A DNA stretch of 64,000 nt. Source: an uncultured Tenacibaculum sp. (GTDB lineage Bacteria > Bacteroidota > Bacteroidia > Flavobacteriales > Flavobacteriaceae). Position 1 is the first letter of the stretch. Each line of letters opens with the position of its first letter. The translations under genes and the position numbers were made by a program. Positions 45,018-54,993 of this stretch are shown here, piece after piece. The notes under the pieces were generated by a model. It did no database searches. It was not told where the DNA came from and saw only the letters and a program-made list of their open reading frames with translations. The stretch covers positions 38,776 through 102,775 of the forward strand of contig CANLMR010000010.1 in assembly GCA_947492185.1 (NCBI GenBank), given 5' to 3'.

Positions 45018-45578
45018 TTATTTACTTCTAATCCTACTAAATGTTTCAGGTGTCATTCCTAAGAAAGAAGCTAAGTGTTTAGCAGGGATTCTATTGAATA
45101 AATCAGGCTTTTTCTCTAGTAGTTCTTCGTAACGTTCTTGTGAAGTATGTAATAATAAACTGTCTACTCGTTCTGCCAAATCAATATAAATTTTCTCTAA
45201 AAATAATCTTCCAAAATGTTCGAATTGATGGCTCTTTTCAGAAAGTTTTTCGATATCAGTTCTTGATATGGCAAGGCACTCAATATCTTCTAGTGCTTCA
45301 ATACTGTATTTGCTTTTTTTTCTTTGTATAAAACTATCTATTGCAGTTATGCTTTCTTGTTCTTGAGCAATATGTACTGTAATGTCTTTTCCGTCTCTAA
45401 AATAAAATACTCGTGCAACTCCAGTAAATAATAAAAAAAAGTGTTTACAAATAGAGTTAGAGGTATGCAGTAATTCACCTTTTTTAAACGATCTGGGAAT
45501 AGCTATTTCTTGCAAAGCACTGGCTATTTCTTCATTTTCTAATAAAAGATGTGCATTATGTAAGAAAAACGAATCCAT
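45018..45578 (-). CDS. Crp/Fnr-family transcription regulator
   Basis: A 186-residue protein with a cyclic-nucleotide-binding-like beta-barrel (about 20-115, including LLFTGVARVFYFRDGKD and ALEDIECLAISRTDIEKL), a long dimer helix and a short C-terminal helix-turn-helix (IPAKHLASFLGMTPETFSRI). No Cys cluster for an iron-sulphur site. Such regulators are frequent in Bacteroidetes with unknown effectors. It is 7 bases after the end of the GH3 gene on the same strand. Confidence 0.9.
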   Translation of the reverse strand: MDSFFLHNAHLLLENEEIASALQEIAIPRSFKKGELLHTSNSICKHFFLLFTGVARVFYFRDGKDITVHIAQEQESITAIDSFIQRKKSKYSIEALEDIECLAISRTDIEKLSEKSHQFEHFGRLFLEKIYIDLAERVDSLLLHTSQERYEELLEKKPDLFNRIPAKHLASFLGMTPETFSRIRSK

Positions 45579-45585
45579 ACTATTA

Positions 45586-47097
45586 TTAAGTTAGTTGATT
45601 TAATTCTTCTATAAATTCTCGTTTGTTAGATAATCTAGGAACTTTATGTTGCCCTCCTAACTTTCCTTTTTGTTTTAACCAATCATAAAACAAACCTTTT
45701 CTAGCTTGTTGAACTTTCGGCATGTTTAAGGTCATGTTATTATAACGCTTTGCTTCGTAATCTGAATTACAATTCTTTAAAGCATTATCTAATATTTCGG
45801 TAAAAAAGTGTAAATCTTGAGGCTGATTGTCAAACTCGATAATCCACTCGTGAGCTCCTTTATCTTTTCCGTTCATGAAAATTGGAGCAACAGTATATTC
45901 TTTAATAGTAGATTCTGTTTTCTCACATGCTGACTTTAATGCTTCTTCAGCATTTTCAATGATTAATTCTTCACCAAAAACATTAATGTGATGTTTTGTT
46001 CTACCCGTAATTTTTACTCTATAAGGATCAGTTGAGGTAAACTTTATAGTATCTCCAATTAAGTATCTAAACAATCCACCATTGGTAGAAATTATAACTG
46101 CATAATTCACATCTATTTGTACTTCAGAAAGAGGAATTGCTTTAGAATTCTCACCTTCATATTCGCTCATTGGAATAAATTCATAAAAAATCCCATAATC
46201 TAACATTAAAAGTAATTCGTTAGAATCATTACGATCTTGAATTGCGAAGAATCCTTCAGAAGCATTATATGTTTCGTAATATTTAAAATCTTTCCTTGGA
46301 ATTAACTTTTCATATTGCTCTTTGTATGGGCTAAAATTTACACCTCCATGAAAGTAAACTTCCAAGTTTGGCCAAACTTCAAGAATATTACTTTTTCCTG
46401 TTTTCTCTAAAACTTTATTCAATAGAACCAGCATCCAGGAAGGTACACCAACTAAACTTGTTATGTTTTCATGTATAGTTTCATCTATAATAGCTTCCAT
46501 TTTGGTTTCCCATTCACTCATTAAAGCTACTTCTTGTTTTGGAGCAGAACTAAAATCTGCCCAGAAAGGCATGTTTTCTATAATAATTGCAGAAAGATCT
46601 CCAAAGTAAGTTTCATTGTCTTCATATATTGCAGAACTTCCTCCTAAACGAAGTCCTTTTCCTGTAAATAACTGTGCGTCTTGGTTGTTATTAATGTACA
46701 AGCAAAGCATATCTTTTCCAGCTTTAAAATGGCAATCTTCTAAAGCTTCATCACTTACAGGAATAAATTTACTTTTAGCATTTGTTGTACCGCTTGATTT
46801 GGCAAACCATTTAATTTTTGTTGGCCAAAATAAGTTCTGTTCACCTTTTCTGCAACGCTCAATTAAAGGTTCAATGGTTTCATATTTTTGAATCGGAACA
46901 TTAACTCTAAAATCATTATAGCTTTTAATTTTAGAGAACTTATGCTGCTTGCCAAATTCAGTATGGTCAGCTGTAGCTATTAATTTCAGTAATAGTTCTT
47001 CTTGAACATCAATAGGATACTTTAAAAATAGCTCTATTTGATGCTTTCTCTTCTTTAAGAACCAAGAAATGATAGAATTTATAAACTGAAACGGCAT
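45586..47097 (-). CDS. GH3 family protein (acyl-adenylate-forming)
   Basis: A 503-residue protein of the GH3 auxin-responsive promoter family. These ANL-superfamily enzymes adenylate a carboxylic acid and join it to an amino acid or similar. The phosphate-binding block KSSGTTNAKSKFIPVS and the blocks ETYNASEGFFAIQD and GLFRYLIGDTIKF are clear. Bacterial substrates are generally unknown. It is followed closely by a Crp/Fnr-type regulator gene, so both may be co-transcribed. Confidence 0.93.
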   Translation of the reverse strand: MPFQFINSIISWFLKKRKHQIELFLKYPIDVQEELLLKLIATADHTEFGKQHKFSKIKSYNDFRVNVPIQKYETIEPLIERCRKGEQNLFWPTKIKWFAKSSGTTNAKSKFIPVSDEALEDCHFKAGKDMLCLYINNNQDAQLFTGKGLRLGGSSAIYEDNETYFGDLSAIIIENMPFWADFSSAPKQEVALMSEWETKMEAIIDETIHENITSLVGVPSWMLVLLNKVLEKTGKSNILEVWPNLEVYFHGGVNFSPYKEQYEKLIPRKDFKYYETYNASEGFFAIQDRNDSNELLLMLDYGIFYEFIPMSEYEGENSKAIPLSEVQIDVNYAVIISTNGGLFRYLIGDTIKFTSTDPYRVKITGRTKHHINVFGEELIIENAEEALKSACEKTESTIKEYTVAPIFMNGKDKGAHEWIIEFDNQPQDLHFFTEILDNALKNCNSDYEAKRYNNMTLNMPKVQQARKGLFYDWLKQKGKLGGQHKVPRLSNKREFIEELNQLT

Positions 47098-47152
47098 TTT
47101 TAATAGCTAATTTGTAAGTTTGTTCTTGGCTAAAAATAGTAAATTTTACAAC

Positions 47153-47950
47153 ATGCAATACACAGGAGTTTTAAAAAAAATGAATACTGAGCTTTTAGAT
47201 AAGGTTCAGTATTATTTAGACATGAAAACTGATTTTATAAATGTAAATCAGTTGCTTAATAAAACTATAGAAATGAGTTTTGTTACTTATGAGTGTTTAG
47301 AGTGTAGTTTGGAGAAAGAAATTTACCGTCAAGGATTTTGTAAATCTTGCTTTTTTGATGCGCCAAATGCAGGAGATTGGATTATGAGACCAGAATTAAG
47401 TAAGGCTCATTTAGGAGAAGAAGATCGTGATTTAGAATATGAAAAAAAAGTGCAATTGCAACCGCACATTGTGTATTTAGCAAATTCAAGTAATGTAAAA
47501 GTAGGAGTAACACGTAAAACACAAGTACCAACTCGTTGGATAGATCAAGGAGCTCATGAAGCCATTGAAATTGTTGAGGTTCCAAATCGTTATTTAGCCG
47601 GAATTACAGAAGTTGCTTTAAAGGAGTATGTTGCTGACAAAACCAATTGGCGTAAAATGCTGAAAAATGATAATGAAGACGAAGATTTAAAGAAATGGCA
47701 AGATAGATTAAAGGCATTTATACCTGAGGAGGTAAAAGAATATTTCATTGAAAATAACAAAGAAACTGAAATCAATTTTCCCGTAGAACAATATCCTGAA
47801 AAACCAAAGAGTTTAAATATTAAGAAGGAGGGAAGTTATACAGGCAAACTTGTGGGAATAAAAGGGCAGTATTTTATTTTTGAAGATAATACAGTTTTTA
47901 ATGTTCGTGCGAATGAAGGATTGGTAGTAAATATTAAAGTAAAAATTTAA
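47153..47950 (+). CDS. DUF2797 protein with zinc-ribbon-like Cys pairs
   Basis: The ATG at 47153 (MQYTGVLKKMN) is the right start; upstream sequence is leader. The 265-residue protein has two CxxC pairs (CLEC and CKSC, 14 residues apart) that should bind zinc, then VYLANSSNVKVGVTRK and RWIDQGAHEAIE, a layout like the GIY-YIG nuclease core. DUF2797 is uncharacterised. It is divergent from the GH3 gene and ends at a perfect palindromic terminator. Confidence 0.85.
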   Translation: MQYTGVLKKMNTELLDKVQYYLDMKTDFINVNQLLNKTIEMSFVTYECLECSLEKEIYRQGFCKSCFFDAPNAGDWIMRPELSKAHLGEEDRDLEYEKKVQLQPHIVYLANSSNVKVGVTRKTQVPTRWIDQGAHEAIEIVEVPNRYLAGITEVALKEYVADKTNWRKMLKNDNEDEDLKKWQDRLKAFIPEEVKEYFIENNKETEINFPVEQYPEKPKSLNIKKEGSYTGKLVGIKGQYFIFEDNTVFNVRANEGLVVNIKVKI

Positions 47951-47960
47951 GTCTAAGAAA

Positions 47961-48000
47961 TAATAAAAAAGGGGTTGTTATAACAACCCCTTTTTTATTA
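47961..48000. terminator. 40-bp perfect palindrome, bidirectional terminator
   Basis: A perfect 40-base palindrome with half TAATAAAAAAGGGGTTGTTA. The stem has GC-rich feet and a T-run on each strand, so it should terminate both the DUF2797 transcript and the convergent prc transcript. The stop codon of prc lies inside it. Confidence 0.92.
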
Positions 48001-50121
48001 TTTCTTAACCAACTCTAAATTTTGATTCATTTTAAGTTCACTCAGCACATTTAATGCTTCATTTAAATAAATATCTTTCTGCAAGCTTTTGTGCCACATT
48101 TTACGTTTATCTTTTAAAACAGTATCTGTTTTGAAGTAAGGTAATTCGTATTGAGGCGAATTAAATGTTAGGTTAGATTCGTATTTAAAAATGTCTTTAA
48201 ATTTTTTACTTTCTTCTAAACGATCTTCAACGTCTTTCTTGTATGCCTTATAATTTAAAGAATACGTATTATCATCTTGGTTTTTCTTTAACCATTTAGC
48301 GTATTCGTTAATAGATAAAAATTTAGGATCTTTATTAATTCTTTGTTTACTATTACTTACAACTTGATTAAAATTCGTGTACGAATCTGTTTTTCTATAT
48401 GATGCCTTTTTTACACTATCCCAAGGTAAAGCGCCGTCTAAATCACGCTCACCAAATTCCATATAACTATATCTGTCTGGCATCGCAATGTCAGAATAAA
48501 CTCCTTCAATTTGAGTAGATCCACCATTAATTCTGTAGAATTTTTGGATTGTCATTTTTAAAGCTCCTAAATCATCTGGATATTTACTTACATAATAGTT
48601 TAAAGGGAGTACATTTTGTACAGTACCTTTACCATATGTTTGTTTTCCACCCATTACAACACCACGACCATAATCTTGCATAGCAGCAGCAAAAATTTCT
48701 GAAGCAGAAGCAGACATTTCGTTAACCATAACTACTAATGGTCCGTCCCAATGAATTTTAGAATCTGTATCATTTTTAATTATAGCAGGTTCTCCACGAT
48801 ATTTGACTTGTACAATTGGTCCTTCGTTAATAAATAAACCACCAATTTCTATTACTGTTTTTAAAGATCCACCACCATTATCTCTTAAATCAACGATTAA
48901 TCCTTCAACACCTTCTTTTTTTAACCGCTCAATTTCTAACTTCATATCTCCTGCAGCATTACGTTGCTTAGCGTCATCAAAATCAATGTAAAACTTAGGT
49001 AAGTTTATAACACCGTATTTTCTTCCATTTTTTTCTACAATACTTGATTTTACAAAAGTTTCTTCTAGTTCTACAATATCTCTTATGATAGGAATTACCT
49101 TAGTTGAACCGTCCATTTTCTTTTTAACGGTTAAACGAACCTCTGTTCCTTTTTTACCTTTAATAAATGTTATAGCATCATCTAAACGCATACCTACAAT
49201 ATCAAGAGGTTCACCTTCAGCTTGAGCTACTTTTAAAATAATATCTCCAGGTTCTAATTCGCCTTGTTTCCACGCTGGTCCACCAGAAATCAATTCAACA
49301 ATTTTGGTATAAATCCCATCTTTTTGAAGACGCGCACCAATTCCTTCAAGTTTTCCAGACATATCTTGATCAAAACGAGATTTGATTCTTGGTGACATAT
49401 AACTCGTATGCGGATCAAAACCACTAACAACACTGTTTAAAAAAGTAGAATACCAATCAGAGTTTTGTAATTCGTCTATTCTGATGTATAAATCTTTCAT
49501 GTTCTTCAGTACTTTCTGACGAGCGTCAGCTTCCATATCATCGAAAGACTTTTTATCAGATTTAGGATCCTTTTTAAGTTTTTCTATTTGTTGTTGTTCA
49601 GCTTCTTGTATTAAGCTAACAACTTGAAGTTTTAATTGTTTTCTCCAATGATCAACTAATTGATTTTCATTTTTTGCAAAAGGAACTTTTTCATAATCAA
49701 TATCTATATTTTCCTTTTTTTTGTAGTTAAAAGGTTGTTGTAGTAAAGCTCCATAAGTTAGTTTAGCGGCTTTAACTTTTTCTAAAAAACGACCATATAC
49801 TAGTTTGTAGAAAGCTAAATTTGAATTTCTTAATTGCTCATCGATTTCGTACTTATATTGAGAAAATTCTTTTAAATCTTCTTGAGTAAAATAACGTTTG
49901 CTTGGATCCAAACTATTAATAAACTCGTTGTAAACATGTTCGGAAAAGTCATCATTTAAATCTTTTTGAACAAAATGCCCTCTAGTAAGAATATTTTTTA
50001 GAACATATAAAATGACCTTGTCTTTTTCAGGATCTTTAGGAGTTGTGTTATTAGTGTTTGCTAGAACTGAGTTGCTAACTAAGAAAAGTGTTAATAATGG
50101 GATTATTAATTTCATCTTCAT
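47998..50121 (-). CDS. prc: C-terminal processing protease Prc/Tsp (S41)
   Basis: A periplasmic serine protease of 707 residues: signal peptide (about 1-21), helical N-terminal domain, PDZ domain (LEGIGARLQKDGIYTKIVEL onward), S41 protease core with Ser in MVNEMSASASEIFAAAMQDY and Lys in KQTYGKGTVQ, and a C-terminal DUF3340-type region. It degrades proteins marked at the C-terminus and processes envelope proteins. Length is typical for Tsp (about 680-720). It ends in the bidirectional terminator. Confidence 0.96.
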   Translation of the reverse strand: MKMKLIIPLLTLFLVSNSVLANTNNTTPKDPEKDKVILYVLKNILTRGHFVQKDLNDDFSEHVYNEFINSLDPSKRYFTQEDLKEFSQYKYEIDEQLRNSNLAFYKLVYGRFLEKVKAAKLTYGALLQQPFNYKKKENIDIDYEKVPFAKNENQLVDHWRKQLKLQVVSLIQEAEQQQIEKLKKDPKSDKKSFDDMEADARQKVLKNMKDLYIRIDELQNSDWYSTFLNSVVSGFDPHTSYMSPRIKSRFDQDMSGKLEGIGARLQKDGIYTKIVELISGGPAWKQGELEPGDIILKVAQAEGEPLDIVGMRLDDAITFIKGKKGTEVRLTVKKKMDGSTKVIPIIRDIVELEETFVKSSIVEKNGRKYGVINLPKFYIDFDDAKQRNAAGDMKLEIERLKKEGVEGLIVDLRDNGGGSLKTVIEIGGLFINEGPIVQVKYRGEPAIIKNDTDSKIHWDGPLVVMVNEMSASASEIFAAAMQDYGRGVVMGGKQTYGKGTVQNVLPLNYYVSKYPDDLGALKMTIQKFYRINGGSTQIEGVYSDIAMPDRYSYMEFGERDLDGALPWDSVKKASYRKTDSYTNFNQVVSNSKQRINKDPKFLSINEYAKWLKKNQDDNTYSLNYKAYKKDVEDRLEESKKFKDIFKYESNLTFNSPQYELPYFKTDTVLKDKRKMWHKSLQKDIYLNEALNVLSELKMNQNLELVKK

Positions 50122-50191
50122 AAACCTTCTATCTTTAAAATGAATATATTGTGTTGTTAATTGCTAAGCTACTAAAATAATGCCAATTTTA

Positions 50192-50713
50192 CTAGCCGTT
50201 CTTTTTTTTGTAAATACCTTTAAAGGCTTGTTGGATTATTTTCCCATCTGTACTCATATAATCCCATATTTGGGTAACGGTTCCATCTGGGTTATTTATC
50301 CAAGTAATTCTGTTGTAATATTTTCCTTTAGGAGACTCAATAACTTTACTTTCTAAAATCATTTTATTATCCTTAAAATTACCTGATGTTTCTAATACAA
50401 AACCTTTATTGTCAATCCATAATTGATGCCATTTTTTATCCGAAAAATCATAGTAACTGTAACTAGTTCCAAGTGATTTTCCATTTTGAGAAGTCCAATT
50501 TTCTTGAATAGTACAAGCATTTGGCATTGCAATAATATTGTTTTTACCAATTAATTTATCTTTCGAATCATATACATTCCAATTTCCGACCCAAAAATCA
50601 AATTGTTGGTATTCAGGAGAAGAACAAGGCGTTGTATTATTGTTTTGTGCATCTAACTTGGTGAAAAAATAAGAAAGAACCAACATCACCAATACTGTAA
50701 AAACTCTTATCAT
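50192..50713 (-). CDS. Exported lipocalin-like (DUF1579-type) protein
   Basis: A 173-residue protein with an N-terminal hydrophobic signal (about 1-22) and a beta-rich domain that begins QFDFWVGNWNVYDSKD, the typical opening of the DUF1579/lipocalin-like family. WNV, WTSQNG and WQLWID-like strands fit a small beta-barrel that may bind a hydrophobic ligand. Function unknown. It is upstream of prc on the same strand with a 70-base gap, and divergent from surE. Confidence 0.72.
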   Translation of the reverse strand: MIRVFTVLVMLVLSYFFTKLDAQNNNTTPCSSPEYQQFDFWVGNWNVYDSKDKLIGKNNIIAMPNACTIQENWTSQNGKSLGTSYSYYDFSDKKWHQLWIDNKGFVLETSGNFKDNKMILESKVIESPKGKYYNRITWINNPDGTVTQIWDYMSTDGKIIQQAFKGIYKKKNG

Positions 50714-50833
50714 AATTGTAACTGATTAGTTTACTACAAGTTTACTGATTAATTTATCGGTATTATCTTTACAAAATGTTAAAAATCTAAGCTGATTTTT
50801 AATGTATATTTGTTTATTAGAAAACACAAACTT

Positions 50834-51604
50834 ATGCAAGACAAACCTTTGATATTAGTAACTAACGACGATGGTATAACAGCACCAGGACTTAGAATGC
50901 TTATTGAAATAATGAATGAAATTGGAGAAGTAATTGTTGTTGCTCCTGATAGCCCACAAAGTGGAATGGGACATGCAATTACTGTGAATAATGTACTGCA
51001 TTGTAATCCAATTTCTATTGATGAAGGTCCGCAAATAGAATATAGTTGTTCTGGTACACCTGCTGATTGTGTTAAGATGGCGAAGAATGAGATTTTAAAC
51101 AGAAAACCAGATTTGTGTGTTTCTGGAATTAATCATGGATCTAATTCTTCAATCAATGTAATTTACTCAGGAACTATGAGTGCTGCTGTTGAAGCTGGTA
51201 TAGAAGGGATTCCTGCAATAGGTTTTTCATTATTAGATTTTAGTTGGCATGCTGATTTTAGATCTTCTAGAGAATTTATTAAAAAAATAGCGTTGAATGT
51301 TTTATTGAATGGTTTACCAGATGGAGTAGTTTTAAATGTAAATATTCCTAAATTAAAAAAAGAAGAAATTCAAGGTATAAAAGTTTGTCGACAAGCAAAT
51401 GGTTATTGGAAAGAAGATTTCGATAAGAGAAAAAGTCCAATGGGTAAAGAATACTATTGGTTATCTGGAGAGTTTGTGAATAATGATAAAGGACAAGATA
51501 CTGATATTTGGGCATTAGAAAATGGATTTATATCTGTAGTACCTGTACAATTTGACATGACTGCTCATCATGCGATTAAAAATTTGCATTCATGGGATTT
51601 ATAA
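50834..51604 (+). CDS. surE: 5'/3'-nucleotidase SurE
   Basis: A metal-dependent phosphatase that removes phosphate from nucleoside monophosphates, important in stationary phase. The start is the ATG at 50834 (MQDKPLILVTNDDGITAPG), which puts the catalytic Asp pair NDDG in the usual position near residue 11; the frame opens 8 codons earlier at a TTG. VSGINHGSN and SGTMSAAVEA are further family motifs. The 256 residues are typical. It is the first gene of the surE-lpxB operon. Confidence 0.96.
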   Translation: MQDKPLILVTNDDGITAPGLRMLIEIMNEIGEVIVVAPDSPQSGMGHAITVNNVLHCNPISIDEGPQIEYSCSGTPADCVKMAKNEILNRKPDLCVSGINHGSNSSINVIYSGTMSAAVEAGIEGIPAIGFSLLDFSWHADFRSSREFIKKIALNVLLNGLPDGVVLNVNIPKLKKEEIQGIKVCRQANGYWKEDFDKRKSPMGKEYYWLSGEFVNNDKGQDTDIWALENGFISVVPVQFDMTAHHAIKNLHSWDL

Positions 51605-51879
51605 GAAAGGAAATAGCGATAGGAGTATTGGTGTCACTTTTTGCAACATTCTGTGGTCTATTTATTTACCTTCAATACGTCTCTCGTTTTGGTTTCTATG
51701 AAACTATTGAAATGGTACAACAAAATGATGTGTTAGGCCCGGTTATTGCTTTAGCTGCTTTGCCGAATCTATTTGTATTTTTTATTTTTTTAAAGAAAAA
51801 ACAAGATCATAGGGCAAAAGGTGTTTTAATTGCTACATTAATTACTGCGGTTCTTACTTTTATTCTTAAATTTTTCTAG
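51592..51879 (+). CDS. 95-residue membrane protein of unknown function
   Basis: A small protein with three hydrophobic segments (about 9-29, 47-65, 75-93) and a positively charged loop (KKKQDHRAKG). It overlaps surE by 13 bases and precedes lpxB by 4, so it is firmly within the operon. The position is conserved in my recollection of flavobacterial surE-lpxB loci, but no function is known. Confidence 0.78.
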   Translation: MGFIRKEIAIGVLVSLFATFCGLFIYLQYVSRFGFYETIEMVQQNDVLGPVIALAALPNLFVFFIFLKKKQDHRAKGVLIATLITAVLTFILKFF

Positions 51880-51883
51880 AAGT

Positions 51884-52996
51884 ATGAAATACTATATCGT
51901 TGCAGGAGAAGCTTCAGGTGATTTACATGGAGCAAATTTGATGAAAGAGATTTTCAAACAAGATTCTGATGCAGATATTCGTTTTTGGGGCGGAGATTTA
52001 ATGAAAGAAGTAGGGGGCACATTGGTAAGTCATTATAAAGAAAGAGCATTTATGGGATTCATAGAAGTACTTATGAATCTTCGTAAAATTTTTGGCTTTA
52101 TAAAATTCTGCAAAAATGATATAGAAACTTTTCAACCTGATGTAATAATATTTATTGATAATTCTGGGTTTAATTTAAGAATAGCGAAGTGGGCAAAGCA
52201 AAATGGATATAGGACTAACTATTATATTTCACCTCAAGTTTGGGCCAGTAGAGCAAGTAGAGTAGAAGCAATTAAACGTGATGTAGATAAGATGTTTGTT
52301 ATTCTTCCGTTTGAGAAAGAATTTTATAATAAATATTCTTATGAAGTCGAGTTTGTTGGGCATCCTTTAATTGATGGAATTGCAGATAGACCTCAAGTAG
52401 ATGAAAAAGAGTTTAGAAAAGAACACAGCTTAGGAGATAAAGAAATTATTGCATTATTACCGGGAAGTAGAAAACAAGAGATAACTAAAATGTTATCTAC
52501 GATGTTACTTATGGTAGATAAATTCCAAAACTATCAATTTGTAATTGCAGGAGCTCCTAGCCAATCTAAAGGTTTCTATAAAGATTTTATCAAGAATAAG
52601 AACGTAAAGTTTATTAATAATAAAACTTATGATTTATTAAGTATAGCAAATTCTGCATTGGTTACTTCTGGCACGGCTACTTTAGAAGCAGCATTGTTTA
52701 AAGTTCCACAGGTAGTATGCTATAAAGGTAGTTGGCTTTCATATCAGATAGCAAAACGAATTATTACACTTGATTATATTTCTTTGGTTAATTTAATTAT
52801 GGATAAGGAAGTGGTTACTGAGTTAATCCAAAATGATTTTACAGAAAAAAGATTGGAACAAGAATTGCAATCTATTTTAAAAGGAAATAAGAGAGAGCAA
52901 TTATTCTCCGATTATTTTGATTTAGAAAATAGCTTAGGAGGTAAAGGAGCTTCAAGTAAAACTGCTCAATTAATTATTGAGGGATTGAAAAATTAA
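51884..52996 (+). CDS. lpxB: Lipid-A-disaccharide synthase
   Basis: An inner-membrane-associated GT19 glycosyltransferase that joins lipid X and UDP-diacylglucosamine to form the lipid A disaccharide. The N-terminus YYIVAGEASGDLHGANLM, FVGHPLIDGI, LLPGSRKQEI and SGTATLEAALFKVPQVVCYK are family motifs. The 370-residue length is normal. It shows the organism makes LPS. Co-transcribed with surE and the NlpC/P60 genes. Confidence 0.96.
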   Translation: MKYYIVAGEASGDLHGANLMKEIFKQDSDADIRFWGGDLMKEVGGTLVSHYKERAFMGFIEVLMNLRKIFGFIKFCKNDIETFQPDVIIFIDNSGFNLRIAKWAKQNGYRTNYYISPQVWASRASRVEAIKRDVDKMFVILPFEKEFYNKYSYEVEFVGHPLIDGIADRPQVDEKEFRKEHSLGDKEIIALLPGSRKQEITKMLSTMLLMVDKFQNYQFVIAGAPSQSKGFYKDFIKNKNVKFINNKTYDLLSIANSALVTSGTATLEAALFKVPQVVCYKGSWLSYQIAKRIITLDYISLVNLIMDKEVVTELIQNDFTEKRLEQELQSILKGNKREQLFSDYFDLENSLGGKGASSKTAQLIIEGLKN

Positions 52997-52999
52997 TAG

Positions 53000-53530
53000 A
53001 TGATAAAAAAACTACTCTTTTTAATTGTATTAGCTAATTTGATGATTTCGTGTGGATCGTCGAGAAAAGTTGCTAATACTAAAAAGAGAACAACTACCTC
53101 TAAACAGAAAACCAAATCTACTGCAACAAAAGAAGCTACAATAGCTGATAAGATTGTATGGACAGCAGTAACTTATAAAGGAGTTCCATATAAATATGGA
53201 GGAACTACTAGAAATGGTATGGATTGTTCAGGGTTAATTCATACTTCATTTAAACTAAGAAATGTGGAAATACCTAGAACTTCTTATGCAATGTATGGTG
53301 AAGGATATAAAATTCCTTTACGAGAGGTTAGAAGAGGAGATTTATTGTTTTTTATTACTGCTAAAAGAAAAAATAGGGTGAATCATGTTGGTTTAGTTAC
53401 CTCAGTTTCTAATAATGATATTCAATTTATTCACTCTACAAGTTCAAAAGGAGTAATTGTATCTTCATTATCTCAAACATATTGGAGGAAAGCATTTATA
53501 AATGCTAAACGCATTCTTAGAGATGAATAA
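53000..53530 (+). CDS. NlpC/P60 lipoprotein endopeptidase (first of tandem pair)
   Basis: A 176-residue lipoprotein (lipobox MISC, Cys18) with a Lys/Thr-rich linker (about 24-48) and an NlpC/P60 domain (about 50-176). The catalytic Cys76 is in MDCSGL, the His in NHVGLV, and a second His in FIHST. The family cleaves peptide stems in peptidoglycan. It starts 3 bases after lpxB stops and overlaps the next NlpC gene by 8 bases. Confidence 0.92.
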   Translation: MIKKLLFLIVLANLMISCGSSRKVANTKKRTTTSKQKTKSTATKEATIADKIVWTAVTYKGVPYKYGGTTRNGMDCSGLIHTSFKLRNVEIPRTSYAMYGEGYKIPLREVRRGDLLFFITAKRKNRVNHVGLVTSVSNNDIQFIHSTSSKGVIVSSLSQTYWRKAFINAKRILRDE

Positions 53531-53996
53531 AAGATTGTTTTTTTTAATTGTTATTTGTCTATTAATAATTTATAGATGTTTTAATAATAGAGAAAAGGAT
53601 AATTCTACTGCTAAAACAACGAAATTAATTGAATTAGCAAGTAGTTTTGAAGGAGTTAAATATCGAGCAGGAGGAATGACAAAAAAAGGAATGGATTGTT
53701 CAGGATTAGTATCTGTTTGTTTTAAAAGTATAGATGTTCAACTACCTAGATCTTCTGCAAGAATGAGTTCTGTTGGTACTAAAATTTCATTAAATGAAGT
53801 TGAAAAAGGAGATTTGCTTTTTTTTAATATTGATAGATTAAAAGGGAAAATAAATCATGTAGGATTAGTTACATCTACCGAATCAGAGATACAATTTATA
53901 CATTCTACAACTTCAAAAGGAGTAATATATTCTTCAATAAATGAAAACTATTGGAAAGATAGTTTTGTAATTGCTAAACGAGTAATTACTCATTAA
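53523..53996 (+). CDS. NlpC/P60 endopeptidase (second of tandem pair)
   Basis: The ATG at 53523 ([15 protein letters not shown]) overlaps the end of its neighbour by 8 bases; the frame opens 7 codons earlier inside that gene. The 157-residue protein has an N-terminal membrane anchor or signal peptide without a good lipobox and an NlpC/P60 domain with MDCSGL (catalytic Cys59), NHVGLV and FIHST. It is a clear paralogue of the preceding protein. Its 3' end overlaps that of obgE by 11 bases on the other strand. Confidence 0.9.
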   Translation: MNKRLFFLIVICLLIIYRCFNNREKDNSTAKTTKLIELASSFEGVKYRAGGMTKKGMDCSGLVSVCFKSIDVQLPRSSARMSSVGTKISLNEVEKGDLLFFNIDRLKGKINHVGLVTSTESEIQFIHSTTSKGVIYSSINENYWKDSFVIAKRVITH

Positions 53997-54978
53997 GATA
54001 TTTCCAAAGTTTATCCTTAAGTTCAGTTAACCCCATTTGTGCAACTGATGAAATAAAAAGAGCTTCTACACCTTCAGGTAAATCGGCTGCAATTTCTTGT
54101 TTTAATTCATCATCTAACATATCAGATTTGGAAATCGCTAATAAACGCTGTTTGTCTAATAATTCCGGATTATGTTGACGTAATTCATTAACAAGAATGT
54201 CGTATTCTTTTTTAATATCATCACTATCAGCAGGAACCAAGAAGAGTAGTAAAGAGTTACGCTCTATATGTCGTAAGAAATAATGACCTAAGCCCTTGCC
54301 TTCAGCAGCTCCTTCAATAATTCCAGGAATATCAGCCATCACAAAACTTTGATGATTTCTATACTCAACAAAACCTAAGTTAGGTTTAAGCGTAGTAAAT
54401 GCATAATCGGCAATTTTAGGTTTTGCAGCAGTTAGAACGGATAATAAAGTAGATTTTCCAGCATTAGGAAATCCAACTAATCCAACATCAGCTAAAACTT
54501 TTAATTCAAGACGATACCACGCTTCTAGCCCTTCTATACCTGGTTGAGCGTATCTTGGAGTTTGATTTGTTGGTGATTTGAAATGCCAATTTCCTCTACC
54601 ACCTTTTCCTCCTTCTAAAACAATTACTTCTGTACCGTCTTCAGTAATTTCAAACATTATTTCATCAGTATCGGCATCTCTAATAATAGTTCCTAAAGGA
54701 ACAGGTATAACTACGTCTGTTCCATCTTTTCCTGTACTTCTACTAGAACCACCATCTCCACCATGTTCCGCTCTAAAATGGCGTTTAAATTTTAAGTGAA
54801 ATAACGTCCACATATTTTTGTCGCCACGAAAAATCACATGTCCTCCACGACCACCATCTCCACCATCTGGCCCACCTTTTGCAATAAACTTCTCTCTGTG
54901 TAAATGTACAGATCCACGACCTCCTTTACCAGATGAAGCATATATTTTTATGTAGTCAACAAAATTCCCTTCTGTCAT
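53986..54978 (-). CDS. obgE: GTPase ObgE/CgtA
   Basis: An essential GTPase in 50S ribosome assembly and stress control. The 330 residues have the Gly-rich Obg fold (about 1-158, for example [14 protein letters not shown]) and a G domain with [24 protein letters not shown] (switch II) and SKSD. No C-terminal OCT domain, as usual in this phylum. It follows the hpt-adk gene with a hairpin in the 45-base gap. Confidence 0.97.
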   Translation of the reverse strand: MTEGNFVDYIKIYASSGKGGRGSVHLHREKFIAKGGPDGGDGGRGGHVIFRGDKNMWTLFHLKFKRHFRAEHGGDGGSSRSTGKDGTDVVIPVPLGTIIRDADTDEIMFEITEDGTEVIVLEGGKGGRGNWHFKSPTNQTPRYAQPGIEGLEAWYRLELKVLADVGLVGFPNAGKSTLLSVLTAAKPKIADYAFTTLKPNLGFVEYRNHQSFVMADIPGIIEGAAEGKGLGHYFLRHIERNSLLLFLVPADSDDIKKEYDILVNELRQHNPELLDKQRLLAISKSDMLDDELKQEIAADLPEGVEALFISSVAQMGLTELKDKLWKYLNE

Positions 54979-54993
54979 TTTCTTAAAAATTAG

